Below, piece by piece: positions 33,870-42,562 of a stretch of 64,000 nt of DNA (the first letter of the stretch is position 1; the number at the start of each line of letters is the position of its first letter). The notes beneath the pieces are model-generated. The model did no database searches. It was not told the origin of the DNA and was given only the letters and a program-made list of their open reading frames with translations. The position numbers were made by a program, and so were the translations under genes. Source of the stretch: G963665185 sp963665185 (lineage in GTDB: Bacteria > Desulfobacterota > Desulfovibrionia > Desulfovibrionales > Desulfovibrionaceae); contig CAXXPO010000025.1 in assembly GCA_963665185.2 (NCBI GenBank), positions 62,001 to 126,000 of the forward strand. The letters are read 5' to 3'.

Positions 33870-34962
33870 TCAGACCAGGGACAGGCTCTGCGCCAGAATG
33901 CGGGTGTTGTCGCAGACAGGTTCCGTGAAGCGTCCGCCGATGCGTCCGTTGGCCAGCCAGACGACTTCGGCCTCGCGGGCGCTGAAGACTTTGGCGTATT
34001 TTCCGGGAATCCCTTCCAGGGTAAAGAGGGTTCCGGCGTCTATGGGCTTTGCAGTCTGGGAGCTTATTTCCAGGAGCAGGCCGTTGCAACTGACATTTTG
34101 AAGCAGCATGGAAACCATGAAGCCGCCAAACCGGGCGGCCACGGATATGCCGGAAATGGGCAACCGCTTTTCCCTGCGCCGGTCGTCGTCACGGTTCTGA
34201 ATGACCTGGGCCGGAGGGGCAGGCATTTTTGCTGTTTTGGGAGCTTGCGGCTCGCGCAAGCCGTATTCTTCATTGGTGATGTAATGATAGAGCCTGCGGG
34301 CGGGCAGGAGCTCCGGGTTCAGTTGCAGGGCGCGGGTCAGGCAGCGTACGGCCTTGCCGTCGTCGCCCTTGGCCTGGAAGACGCGGGCCATGTTGAAGAG
34401 AAGGTGGTCGTCGGTGGGATCCAGCTCCAGGGCGCGTTTGTATACTTCCAGGGCCAGGTCCAGCTTGCCTGCCTTGCGCATTGTGATGGAGTCTCGGGAC
34501 GATTTCGTGGCGGTAGTTTTCCAGGGCCTCTCCCGCATCCTCCAGATTGGTCAGCAGGTGCTTCACCACCTTGTATTTGGCAGCCGGAGTGTCGTTTCCT
34601 TCTCCGTTGCCGCCTGCGGCAACCAGGGCCTTGAACACGGCCTTTTCCGTCTCCCCCAAGGCGTCCGTGCTGATGAATCCTCCAGCCAGGCCGACCTTGC
34701 GGCGCAACGACTGCAGAACCGGGTAGATGTGTTTCCGGTAGCACAGGGCGTCCACACTGTAGCTGGTGTGGAATTTTTCGCGGGAAACGGACTGGTTGAT
34801 GCCGGACGGAAGATTGTTCTCCATGAGAGGTTGGACCAGGTATTGGCCGCTGCTGTCCTCAAGGGCGAACCACAGGATATGCCGGGTGGTTTCCTTGGCT
34901 GTTGTCCCCGCGCCGATGCGCTCTGTTTTTGTGCTGCGAAAAACGCCGAGAATTTTTTTCAT
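33870..34962 (-). pseudogene. TPR and PilZ domain protein, apparent frameshift
   Basis: One protein split in two frames. The first part, from ATG 34962, reads MKKILGVFRSTKTERIGAGT to about EALENYRHEIV. The second carries TPR repeats (AGKLDLALEVYKRALELDPT, LLFNMARVFQAKGDDGKAVR) and a C-terminal PilZ-like domain (RREKRLPISGISVAARFGG, NVSCNGLLLEIS, GRIGGRFTEPV). Dropping one C from the CCC run (34496-34498 on the plus strand) joins them as EIVRDSITMRKAGKL, giving 363 residues and a normal TPR helix. PilZ domains often bind c-di-GMP; the first arginine motif here is RREKR. Proteins with this N-terminal KKILGVFRSTKT module recur, as I recall, in Desulfovibrio. A sequencing indel or true disruption cannot be told apart here. 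Confidence 0.75.
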
Positions 34963-35195
34963 GACTTCCGTACCGTAGCTGTTCCCGAGCAGAAGAGTCG
35001 GGCATAGAATTTCAACAAAATATATCGGCATACCGCTTCGTGTGTATATTATAAATTGCCGGGACCATATGCACAGATGTTTTCCAGGGGAAGAAGTGGG
35101 GGAGTCGAAGTCGTGTGTGGGGATTAATTGCCGAATTGCGGTTGCCAAAGCCTTTGCTTTGTGCTCCAACGTGCCAGCTGCAAAGGAGGCTCCAC

Positions 35196-36467
35196 ATGGC
35201 CGCAAAAAAAAACGCCAAGCCGCAACCGCGCCTGCTTATGGCTGGTGAGGACGGACAACTTTACGATCACCCGGAATTGCTCATGGTCTGCCGCAAGGGC
35301 ACTGAATTGGCCTTGCCCCGGCCTGATGAGTTGATTCCACTGCCCCAGGAAAGTGAACTCTTTCTTTTGGAGGGGCGCAACGCCTTGGGACTGAACCCGG
35401 AAACAGGCGAACTGGAGATTCTTGAGGATGCCGCCGTGGCCGCGTTTGTTTCGCCAGGACATACGGTGTGCGGAACCAGCGCCTACCAGACCGGCGAGGA
35501 TGCCGAAGTTCTGCCTTTGTTTGCCTATGCTGCCGTGGGCTATGCCGACGACACCTTCTGGGTCTGTGCCCAGAAAGTGGATCAGGACCGCAGGCAGATA
35601 TTCAGCAATATCGACCCCAAGCGTATCCGCCAGGGCGCGACGCAATGGATGAAGCGTTTTCCGGACAACCGTCTGGTGCGGCATCTGGCCGGATGTGCCC
35701 TGACTTACGGCTGTCCGGCTGCCAAGAACATGGCCCTGGGGCGGTTCGAATGCCCCCTGCCCACGGCCAGGGCCTGCAACGCCGCCTGTGTGGGGTGCAT
35801 CTCCCTGCAACCCGAGGATTCGCCTTTTCCCTCCACCCAGGAGCGCATCGCCTTTGCGCCCAAGGCGTCGGAAATTTCAGAAATCATGTTGGCGCATGGG
35901 AAAAAGGCCAAGAATCCCATCTATTCCTTTGGGCAGGGATGCGAAGGCGAACCCCTGACCGAAGCCGAAGTCATCGCCGAATCCATTGCCGCGTTCCGGG
36001 CGCAGGGCGGGCCGGGCACGGTCAACATCAATACCAATGCCAGCCTGCCCCGGACCATGGAACCCTTGGCCGCGGCCGGTTTGGACTCCATCCGGTGCAG
36101 CCTCAATTCGGCCCGGGAGGAAAGCTACACCCGTTACTACCGGCCACGGAGCTACGGATTCGCCGATGTCGTCCAGACCATCGAACAAGCCAAGGAACAC
36201 AATATCTTTGTTTCCCTGAACCTGCTCTTCTTTCCCGGCTTCACGGACACCGAGGCCGAAACGGAAGCCTTGTGCGATCTGGTGGAGAGCCGCAAGGTGG
36301 ACTTCATCCAACTGCGCAACCTGAACCTGGATCCGGAACTCTACCTGGAACTTATGGATGGGGTGGAAACAGGGCCGGTCATGGGGCTGACCAACTTCAA
36401 GAAACGGCTTAAACGTCGTGCGCCCTGGATCAAATTCGGGTATTTCAATCCATGGCTGGAAAAATAA
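35196..36467 (+). CDS. Radical SAM protein
   Basis: Protein of 423 residues with a long N-terminal part (about 1-185) and a radical SAM core. The cluster-binding cysteines are in ACNAACVGC (C-x3-C-x2-C, near 194-201). SAM-binding features follow: FGQGCEGEPL (the GxG-type motif), NINTNASLPRTMEPLAAAGLDSIRCSLNSA and LNLLFFPGFTDT. The C-terminus has FIQLRNLNLDPELYLELM. ATG 35196 is chosen for its strong AAAGGAGG ribosome site. The reaction is unknown; I recall similar proteins as conserved unknowns in sulfate reducers. It is transcribed alone, with a strong terminator after it. Confidence 0.85.
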   Translation: MAAKKNAKPQPRLLMAGEDGQLYDHPELLMVCRKGTELALPRPDELIPLPQESELFLLEGRNALGLNPETGELEILEDAAVAAFVSPGHTVCGTSAYQTGEDAEVLPLFAYAAVGYADDTFWVCAQKVDQDRRQIFSNIDPKRIRQGATQWMKRFPDNRLVRHLAGCALTYGCPAAKNMALGRFECPLPTARACNAACVGCISLQPEDSPFPSTQERIAFAPKASEISEIMLAHGKKAKNPIYSFGQGCEGEPLTEAEVIAESIAAFRAQGGPGTVNINTNASLPRTMEPLAAAGLDSIRCSLNSAREESYTRYYRPRSYGFADVVQTIEQAKEHNIFVSLNLLFFPGFTDTEAETEALCDLVESRKVDFIQLRNLNLDPELYLELMDGVETGPVMGLTNFKKRLKRRAPWIKFGYFNPWLEK

Positions 36468-36495
36468 TCCGTCCGTGATCCTTTTTTACCGGAAA

Positions 36496-36534
36496 ATGAA
36501 AAGACGCGCTCCAATGCGGAGCGCGTCTTTTCAT
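36496..36534. terminator. Bidirectional terminator between radical SAM gene and purM
   Basis: Perfect 17-bp stem (36496-36512 with 36518-36534) with a 5-base loop and A/T-rich ends on both sides (ATGAAAAG and CTTTTCAT). It can serve both convergent genes. Confidence 0.95.
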
Positions 36535-36556
36535 TGCCTGAGCTGTCTTGCGGAAA

Positions 36557-37615
36557 TCAGCAGGATTCGGCGAAATTCACCACGACCTGTTCCTCATCCT
36601 TCAGCAATTTCTGAATGTCACCGATTATCCAGGCGTCGTGCTGCATGGCCTTGATCCGCTGGAGAACATCCTGGGCGATGGCGTCGGAGACAATCAGCGC
36701 ATACCCGATGCCACAGTTGAATATCTGCAACATTTCAGGCCAACCGAGCTTGCCCTGTTTTTTGAGCCAGTCGAACACGGGAGGCTTGGGCCAAGTGTGG
36801 AAATTGATATGCGCGGCCACGTTCTTGGGCAGAATGCGCGGGATGTTGTCGTAGAATCCGCCGCCCGTGATGTGGACCATGCCCTTGATTTCGAAATCCC
36901 GGAGCAGGTTGGTCACGGCCTGGGCGTAGATGACGGTGGGGGCAAGCAAGGTGTCGGCCACGGTCTTGTCCGATCCGGGGAAGATGTCGTCAGGTTGCAG
37001 CTTGGATTCGTCCAGAAGTTTGCGGATGAGCGAATATCCGTTGGAATGCGGTCCGCTGGAGGCAATGCCGATGATCTTGTCGCCCACGGCCGTGCTCGAT
37101 CCGTCCACAATGGCCGTGTTGTCCACAATGCCCACGCAGAAACCCGACAGGTCGTATTCTCCGTCCGAATAAAAGCCCGGCATCTCCGCGGTTTCCCCGC
37201 CCAGCAGTGCGCAGTGCGACTGTCGGCAGCCTTCGGCGACACCGGAAACAACGGTCTTGGCTACCTCGCCGTCCAGTTTTCCCGATGCGAAATAATCCAG
37301 AAAGAACAATGGCTTCGCGCCCTGGACCAGGACATCGTTGACGCTCATGGCCACCAGGTCGATGCCCACGGTGTCGTGGCGGTCAAAGGCAAAGGCGAGT
37401 TTCAGTTTGGTGCCCACGCCGTCGGCGCCAGCCACAAGTACAGGGTCCTGCATGCCTTGCAGGTCCAGTTTAAAGAGACCGCCAAAACCGCCGATATCGG
37501 TTACGACACCCTTGGTGTAGGTGGATTTGACAATGTCACGGATGTTCTTGACAAACGTGTTGCCAGCTTCAATATCTACACCAGCATTCTTGTAGGCCGA
37601 TGCGCGATCGGACAT
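36557..37615 (-). CDS. purM: Phosphoribosylformylglycinamidine cyclo-ligase PurM
   Basis: AIR synthetase of purine synthesis: ATP-dependent ring closure of FGAM. The 352-residue protein has the PurM motifs AYKNAGVDIEAGN, DGVGTKLKLAFAFDRHDTVG, DLVAMSVNDVLVQGAKPLFFLDY, GCRQSHCALLGGETAEMPGFY and HITGGGFYDNIPRILP. ATG 37615 (MSDRASAY) with GAGAGGGG just upstream is preferred to an in-frame start 24 codons earlier. It is a single gene, divergent from the 113-aa secreted protein gene, and ends at a shared terminator. Confidence 0.96.
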   Translation of the reverse strand: MSDRASAYKNAGVDIEAGNTFVKNIRDIVKSTYTKGVVTDIGGFGGLFKLDLQGMQDPVLVAGADGVGTKLKLAFAFDRHDTVGIDLVAMSVNDVLVQGAKPLFFLDYFASGKLDGEVAKTVVSGVAEGCRQSHCALLGGETAEMPGFYSDGEYDLSGFCVGIVDNTAIVDGSSTAVGDKIIGIASSGPHSNGYSLIRKLLDESKLQPDDIFPGSDKTVADTLLAPTVIYAQAVTNLLRDFEIKGMVHITGGGFYDNIPRILPKNVAAHINFHTWPKPPVFDWLKKQGKLGWPEMLQIFNCGIGYALIVSDAIAQDVLQRIKAMQHDAWIIGDIQKLLKDEEQVVVNFAESC

Positions 37616-37698
37616 TACCCCTCTCTCCCGTAAAAACGTTGTGTCCAACAAGTACAAGTATATATTTGGTCCTCTTCCCGAACTCAAGGAGAATTCTC

Positions 37699-38040
37699 AT
37701 GGAACAGCTCCAAAATTCCAGGAATTACTGCCGGAAGCCCCGTCAAATGCGTTCCGTATGGGCTGCGTTTTTTGTGGGGGCGTTTGTTTTTTTCTGGCTC
37801 CTTGCCGTACAGCCAGCTCTGGCTTATCGTCAGAACAAGGATACCGCAACAGACCGGCAGGACCAAAAGATCACCGTGGGCAAGGGCAGGGTCAGCATAA
37901 ACAACGAATCGGCCAGTGGAAAGCCTCGGAGAAGCGATAATCAAATAAGAGTGCGGCCGAGTCAAGAAAATTGCACCCAACCACCCTTCAATGGTACTAT
38001 CGAAGTCAAGCCGATCATCCTCTGGCCGGAAAAAAAATGA
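37699..38040 (+). CDS. Predicted secreted protein (113 aa), unknown
   Basis: Start ATG 37699 has AAGGAG 8 bases upstream. The N-terminus has a long basic part and a hydrophobic core (AFFVGAFVFFWLLAVQPALA), probably cleaved after PALA. The mature part of about 70 residues is basic and polar with no recognisable fold (DQKITVGKGRVSINN, IRVRPSQENCTQPPFNGTIE). It ends 13 bases before the AmrS gene, so the two are likely co-transcribed. Function unknown. Confidence 0.65.
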   Translation: MEQLQNSRNYCRKPRQMRSVWAAFFVGAFVFFWLLAVQPALAYRQNKDTATDRQDQKITVGKGRVSINNESASGKPRRSDNQIRVRPSQENCTQPPFNGTIEVKPIILWPEKK

Positions 38041-38053
38041 CCTGGAGTCATCT

Positions 38054-39067
38054 ATGCGTCAGGCGCTTGTATGGAACAAACTGGAGAATGGCAAGATACA
38101 ATGCCGCCTTTGTGCCCACGGCTGTATCATCCAGCCCGGACGGGTCGGTCTGTGCGGGGTTCGGCAGAATCAGGGCGGTGAACTCGTCAGCCTGGTTTAC
38201 GGTAAACTGGCCGCAGCCAATCTCGATCCCATAGAAAAAAAACCATTGTATCATTTTCTGCCGGGAAGCACTTCCTTTTCCATCGGCACCATGGGGTGCA
38301 ACATGGCCTGCTCGTTCTGTCAGAACCACACCATGTCTCAGCCTCCGCGGCAAGGGCAGGCCATCACCGGGCAGGACGTCACGCCGGAGCAGATCGTGGG
38401 TACCGCACTGGATTCGGGAGCCGACAGCATTTCCTACACGTATTCCGAGCCTACCGTCTTTTTCGAACTCGTTTATGACACCGCGCGGTTGGCCGTGCAA
38501 AACAACCTTAAAAATGTGCTCGTTTCCAACGGCTTCATGAGCACGGAATGTCTTGATGAACTCGCCCCCTTTATCCATGCCGCCAACATCGACCTCAAGG
38601 CCTTCCGGGACGAGTTCTACAAAACACAGTGTACCGCCCGGCTCGATCCGGTGCTGCGCAACCTCAAACACATCAGATCCCTGGGCTGGTGGCTCGAAGT
38701 CACCACCTTGGTCATCCCCGGACTTAACGATTCAGACCACGAGCTGGCGGAACTCGCCTCTTTCATCGCCGGCGAACTTTCTTCGGATACACCCTGGCAT
38801 GTCTCGCGGTTTCATCCCACGTACAAACTTCTGGACCGTCCGCCCACGCCCGTGCAGACTTTGGAAAAAGCCGAGCGCATCGGGCGGGATGCCGGACTGC
38901 ACCATATCTACGTGGGCAATGTGCACGGCCATGCGTCCAATTCCACGTTCTGCCCCCGGTGCAACAGGCTGTGCATCGAACGCAGCGGATTTTGCGTACA
39001 GCACAACACGCTGCAGCACGGCGCGTGTGCCGCCTGCGGTGCGGATGTGGCCGGAGTGTGGGAGTAG
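38054..39067 (+). CDS. amrS: AmmeMemoRadiSam-type radical SAM enzyme AmrS
   Basis: Radical SAM protein of 337 residues of the AmrS (pyruvate-formate-lyase-activase-like) group. An N-terminal zinc-like motif (IQCRLCAHGCIIQPGRVGLCGVR, in parts) comes first, then the cluster motif in GCNMACSFCQN (C-x3-C-x2-C, near 84-91), YTYSEPTVFFELVYD, NGFMSTECLDEL and IDLKAFRDEFY. The C-terminus has a second CxxC pair set (FCPRCNRLCIER and CAACGADV). In the usual system AmrS acts with AmrA and an MEMO-like AmrB; neither is seen here. ATG 38054 has TGGAG about 8 bases upstream and follows the 113-aa gene by 13 bases. Confidence 0.88.
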   Translation: MRQALVWNKLENGKIQCRLCAHGCIIQPGRVGLCGVRQNQGGELVSLVYGKLAAANLDPIEKKPLYHFLPGSTSFSIGTMGCNMACSFCQNHTMSQPPRQGQAITGQDVTPEQIVGTALDSGADSISYTYSEPTVFFELVYDTARLAVQNNLKNVLVSNGFMSTECLDELAPFIHAANIDLKAFRDEFYKTQCTARLDPVLRNLKHIRSLGWWLEVTTLVIPGLNDSDHELAELASFIAGELSSDTPWHVSRFHPTYKLLDRPPTPVQTLEKAERIGRDAGLHHIYVGNVHGHASNSTFCPRCNRLCIERSGFCVQHNTLQHGACAACGADVAGVWE

Positions 39068-39150
39068 GAGAAGTCCAGAGGGGGGGCCTGTCTCTGGCTG
39101 TTGAATATCAGCCCCAATCAATAGTTAAAAAGTTCTGGAAGGGGGGAGCG

Positions 39151-39195
39151 CGAGGGGAAACCTCTTGAAAGAGGTTTCCCCTCGCATTTTTTTTT
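39151..39195 (+). terminator. Intrinsic terminator after amrS
   Basis: CGAGGGGAAACCTC (39151-39164) pairs perfectly with GAGGTTTCCCCTCG (39171-39184), then CA and nine T. It lies close to the end of the convergent glutamate decarboxylase gene. Confidence 0.95.
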
Positions 39196-39206
39196 CCTCT
39201 CTTTAT

Positions 39207-40616
39207 TTAACAAGCCTTGTGCTTTTTCCCTTTTTTTTCGGGTTGTGTGGCTTTGTGTCCGGGTTGGCTGTTGAAATGGTCCAGCGCGCGATGGACGTCC
39301 GTCATGAGCAGATCGGCCATGTCGCGTGAGAAGCCCTCCTTGACCACGATGCGCAGCACGGCCACGTCTTCGCAGTCCTCTGGGAAGGTGTAGGCGGGAA
39401 CGAGCCAGCCGCGGTGGCGCAGCATTTCCGAGACGTCAAAGACCGAGAAGTTGGTATTCAGGCCGGGTTTGACGCGGAAGGCCAGAACCGGGATGTCCTG
39501 GCCGCGGGAGAGGCATTCAAATTTTCCGGTGGCTTCGAGCTGGGCGGACAGGTACAGAGCGACATCCTGGCTGTTTTTCTGGATTTTGTAGAAACCTTCG
39601 CGGCCCAGACGCAGGAAGTTGTAGTATTGGGCCAGAATCTGGTTGCCGGGGCGGGAGAAGTTGATGGCGAAGGTGGGCATGTCCCCGCCCAGGTAGTTGA
39701 CCTTGAAGATGAGGTCTTCGGGAAGCTCTTCCCAGTCGCGCCAGATTATCCAGCCCACGCCGGGGTAGACCAGGCCGTACTTGTGCCCGGACACGTTGAT
39801 GGATTTGACCCATTTCAGCCGGAAGTCCCACTCCAGTTCGGGCTGCAGGAACGGGGCGATGAATCCGCCGCTGGCCGCATCCACGTGCAGGGGCACGTCG
39901 TGTCCGGTGCGGGCGTTGTAGGCTTCCAGGGCATCGTTCATTTCCTTGATGGGTTCGTACTGGCCGGTGAAGGTCGTACCCATGATGCCTACGATGCCTA
40001 TGGTGTTTTCATCGCATTGGGCAATGGCCTCATCGGCTTCCAGGAACCATTTTCCAGGTTTCATGGGAACGAGGCGGGGTTCCACATCCCAGTAGCGGCA
40101 GAATTTTTCCCAGCAGACCTGCACATTGATGCCCATGACCATGTTGGGCCTGGCTGTGGATTTTCCTTTGGCCTGCATGCGTTCGCGCCATTTCCACTTG
40201 AGGGCCATGCCGCCCAGCATGCAGGCTTCGCTGGATCCGGTGGTGGAGCAGCCGCAGGCTTCGCCTGTCTGCGGGGAATGGAAAAGATCGGCCAGCATGT
40301 TCACGCAGCGCATTTCTATTTCCGCGGTCTGCGGATACTCGTCCTTGTCGATCATGTTCTTGTCAAAGGTCTCGGTCATGAGCTGGCGGGCTTCAGGCTC
40401 CATCCAGGTGGTCACGAAAGTGGCCAGATTCAGGCGCGAGTTGCCGTCCAGCATGACTTCGTCGTGCACGATGTTGTAGGCTTGGCGCGGGCTTATTTCT
40501 TTCAGCGGCATTTTGTAACGGGGAACCGGGGAGTCCATCTCGCGAGAGCCGTAAGTGGGGTCGATGGTCTTTTCATGTTCGGAAAGTTCGTCGTGTTTCT
40601 TGACCTTGTGTAGCAT
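39207..40616 (-). CDS. gadB: Glutamate decarboxylase
   Basis: PLP enzyme converting glutamate to GABA, consuming a proton. The 469-residue protein matches GadB/GAD throughout: TFVTTWMEPEARQLMTETFDKN, EIEMRCVNMLADLFH, GCSTTGSSEACMLGGMALKWKW, VPLHVDAASGGFIAPF and the catalytic lysine in SINVSGHKYGLVYPG (near 280). ATG 40616 (MLHKVKKHDELSEHEK) with AGGAGG about 9 bases upstream is chosen; the frame extends 28 codons further without similarity. In enteric bacteria GadB works in acid resistance with GadC; no antiporter gene lies next to it here. It is divergent from the sorted surface protein gene. Confidence 0.95.
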   Translation of the reverse strand: MLHKVKKHDELSEHEKTIDPTYGSREMDSPVPRYKMPLKEISPRQAYNIVHDEVMLDGNSRLNLATFVTTWMEPEARQLMTETFDKNMIDKDEYPQTAEIEMRCVNMLADLFHSPQTGEACGCSTTGSSEACMLGGMALKWKWRERMQAKGKSTARPNMVMGINVQVCWEKFCRYWDVEPRLVPMKPGKWFLEADEAIAQCDENTIGIVGIMGTTFTGQYEPIKEMNDALEAYNARTGHDVPLHVDAASGGFIAPFLQPELEWDFRLKWVKSINVSGHKYGLVYPGVGWIIWRDWEELPEDLIFKVNYLGGDMPTFAINFSRPGNQILAQYYNFLRLGREGFYKIQKNSQDVALYLSAQLEATGKFECLSRGQDIPVLAFRVKPGLNTNFSVFDVSEMLRHRGWLVPAYTFPEDCEDVAVLRIVVKEGFSRDMADLLMTDVHRALDHFNSQPGHKATQPEKKGKKHKAC

Positions 40617-40728
40617 TCGTCCCGCCTCCTGATCGAAAAAGGTTGAATAATCCGAAGTTCCGTAAAATTGTCGTATGACTTCGGGATGTTCGCAGAACAT
40701 TGTTTTCCGTGAAGGGCTGTGCCCTTTG

Positions 40729-40750
40729 AGAACGTTCTTATTATAGAACG
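40729..40750. promoter_or_regulatory. Palindromic element in the gadB upstream region
   Basis: AGAACGTTCT (40729-40738) is itself a palindrome, and its right half repeats inverted as AGAACG at 40745-40750 after TATTAT. It could be an operator or a short hairpin. The rest of the 319-base divergent gap (40617-40935) holds no gene I can support. Confidence 0.35.
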
Positions 40751-40935
40751 GAAAGCCATGGATGAGTCAATGGTGCAATTGGGAAATCAATGATTCCTGG
40801 GGGGATTTATTGTCCAACCATGACGGTTCCATGTGTCGGAGGCTGCTTTTTGCAATGCTTTATTTGTTTGTTTTTTCATGTTTTTTCCTGATTGTATCGT
40901 GGTGTGTTTTGGAAAGAAAAAAAGGGGGAGAGGGC

Positions 40936-42393
40936 ATGCGACGGTTTATGCGAACGGGGTTTGTTTTTTTGTGGTGCGTCGTCTCGTGTGGTGCGTTCAT
41001 GGCGGTCGGTACGGCTTGGGCCGGGCTGGCTCAGGACTATGACGCGGCAATTGCCGATGCGAAAGATGTCAGGCCCGGCGAGATCGTCCGCAGGCTGACC
41101 GCGTTTGCAAGTCCTGAAGCAACGGATGTGTTTTCCCCTGTGACCACGCAGTGGAAAATTATTGACGGGCAATGGCATGTTCTGGTGACGACATGGGCAG
41201 GGAATTATCTGTTCCAAAAGAATTGGCCGGTCAACAGCACCCAGACATTGGAGGAGACCACAAATCTCTGGGTGGCTCCGGCATTGCAGATCAGGAATTT
41301 TTTTAAAGACAGCGGGTTTTATCCGCAGTCGCAGGAAGCCATGATTCTGCGTTTGGAACAGTTGTACGGTTTGCCCCGGAACAGCGGGAAAAAGGGATTT
41401 GTGGAAATGTGGGTCCGGCCGGTGGATCTTTTTCGTCCTTCGGCCGACCCTGAAGTCACGGACCATGAGGCCGAATTGGATTTCCCCTGGAAAACGAGCC
41501 GTTTTATGGCCGCGAGCACCGCGCAGGTTCGGGAATACGGGCAACCTGCCATGACGTACGAAGCATGGTTTGGCAACCGCACTGCCACAATCTACACCCA
41601 GGACGCCGACGCGACCTGGGAGACGCGCTATCCATGGACAAGGCTCGGGTATACCTATGACTGGGCCAATGATGCGTACAATCACAACCATGTGGGGCTG
41701 GACGAATTCGTCCTGTGCGGCAGCAGCACCATAGTGGTGAGCGGCTGGGTTCCCACGGCCCAATATGAAGAATACCTGTCCAAACCGGACGGTGAAAACG
41801 GCACTATCGGTACTGCTGACCGTTCCGCGGCAATCGACTGGCAGAGCGCCAGACAGCTGAGTGTGGACTCGTTGCGTCAAAGCAACGGGCTTCCCTCCAC
41901 AGTGCGGCAGGTGCTCAAGACCCGGTCCTTCCGGGCGCAGTTGGATGATGTCTCCGGCAGCGGCATTTGCGGGTTTTCATATGCCGTAACCGGGCTGACC
42001 GCGCAACGGGTGGAGAATCTTCGGTTGTTCAAACTCAAGGACGGCGGGTATCTGTATTTCGGGTATTCGCCTTCCGTTTCCGCCTCGGACGGGCAGTGGT
42101 GGCTTTCCGGTCCGGATGGTTCGTATCTGTACCCTTCGGCGGTTCTGGACCAGAATGTGACATACGGGCTGCATTTTCATGTTATGGACAATGGGCAATA
42201 TGATGTCGAGCCTGCCGCGGGGCTGATTGATGATCCGCAGGTGTTGGGGGTCGTTGTCGGTGCTGGTCCATCTGATGATTCTTCCGGGGGGGGGTGTGTG
42301 GCCGGGAATGGTTCGGACGGCATGCCGCTTTTGCTTTGCGTTCTGGCGGCGGTGGTCCTTTGTCGGAAGAAATTCATGCTGAAGGTGCGGTAA
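40936..42393 (+). CDS. Secreted protein with choice-of-anchor-U-like domain and C-terminal sorting tail
   Basis: Protein of 485 residues starting at ATG 40936 (GGGGAGAGGG upstream). A signal peptide (TGFVFLWCVVSCGAFMAVGTAWA) is followed by an unknown domain of about 350 residues rich in tryptophan and tyrosine (EAWFGNRTATIYTQDADATWETRY in parts). Near 390-450 the pattern YGLHFHVMDNGQYDVEP, then GLIDDPQVLG, resembles the choice-of-anchor U domain. The end is a classic sorting-type tail: SSGGGCVAGNGSDG, a hydrophobic stretch (LLLCVLAAVVL) and basic residues (CRKKFMLKVR), like the Synergist-CTERM or GlyGly-CTERM class. It is probably processed and surface-attached. Function unknown. Confidence 0.72.
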   Translation: MRRFMRTGFVFLWCVVSCGAFMAVGTAWAGLAQDYDAAIADAKDVRPGEIVRRLTAFASPEATDVFSPVTTQWKIIDGQWHVLVTTWAGNYLFQKNWPVNSTQTLEETTNLWVAPALQIRNFFKDSGFYPQSQEAMILRLEQLYGLPRNSGKKGFVEMWVRPVDLFRPSADPEVTDHEAELDFPWKTSRFMAASTAQVREYGQPAMTYEAWFGNRTATIYTQDADATWETRYPWTRLGYTYDWANDAYNHNHVGLDEFVLCGSSTIVVSGWVPTAQYEEYLSKPDGENGTIGTADRSAAIDWQSARQLSVDSLRQSNGLPSTVRQVLKTRSFRAQLDDVSGSGICGFSYAVTGLTAQRVENLRLFKLKDGGYLYFGYSPSVSASDGQWWLSGPDGSYLYPSAVLDQNVTYGLHFHVMDNGQYDVEPAAGLIDDPQVLGVVVGAGPSDDSSGGGCVAGNGSDGMPLLLCVLAAVVLCRKKFMLKVR

Positions 42394-42562
42394 TCCGGGC
42401 CGGAATGTGTGGGGGGGATGCATTTTTTGTGAGGCGGGACTTTGGGACCGATGGAATATACTGGGCTGTTGTTGCGTACAGACATCAGATAGCCTGTTGG
42501 CAGAAATGTTCACAAGGTATACCATGTAAAAGACGAAACAACACCAACGCCGGGGAGGGAAT

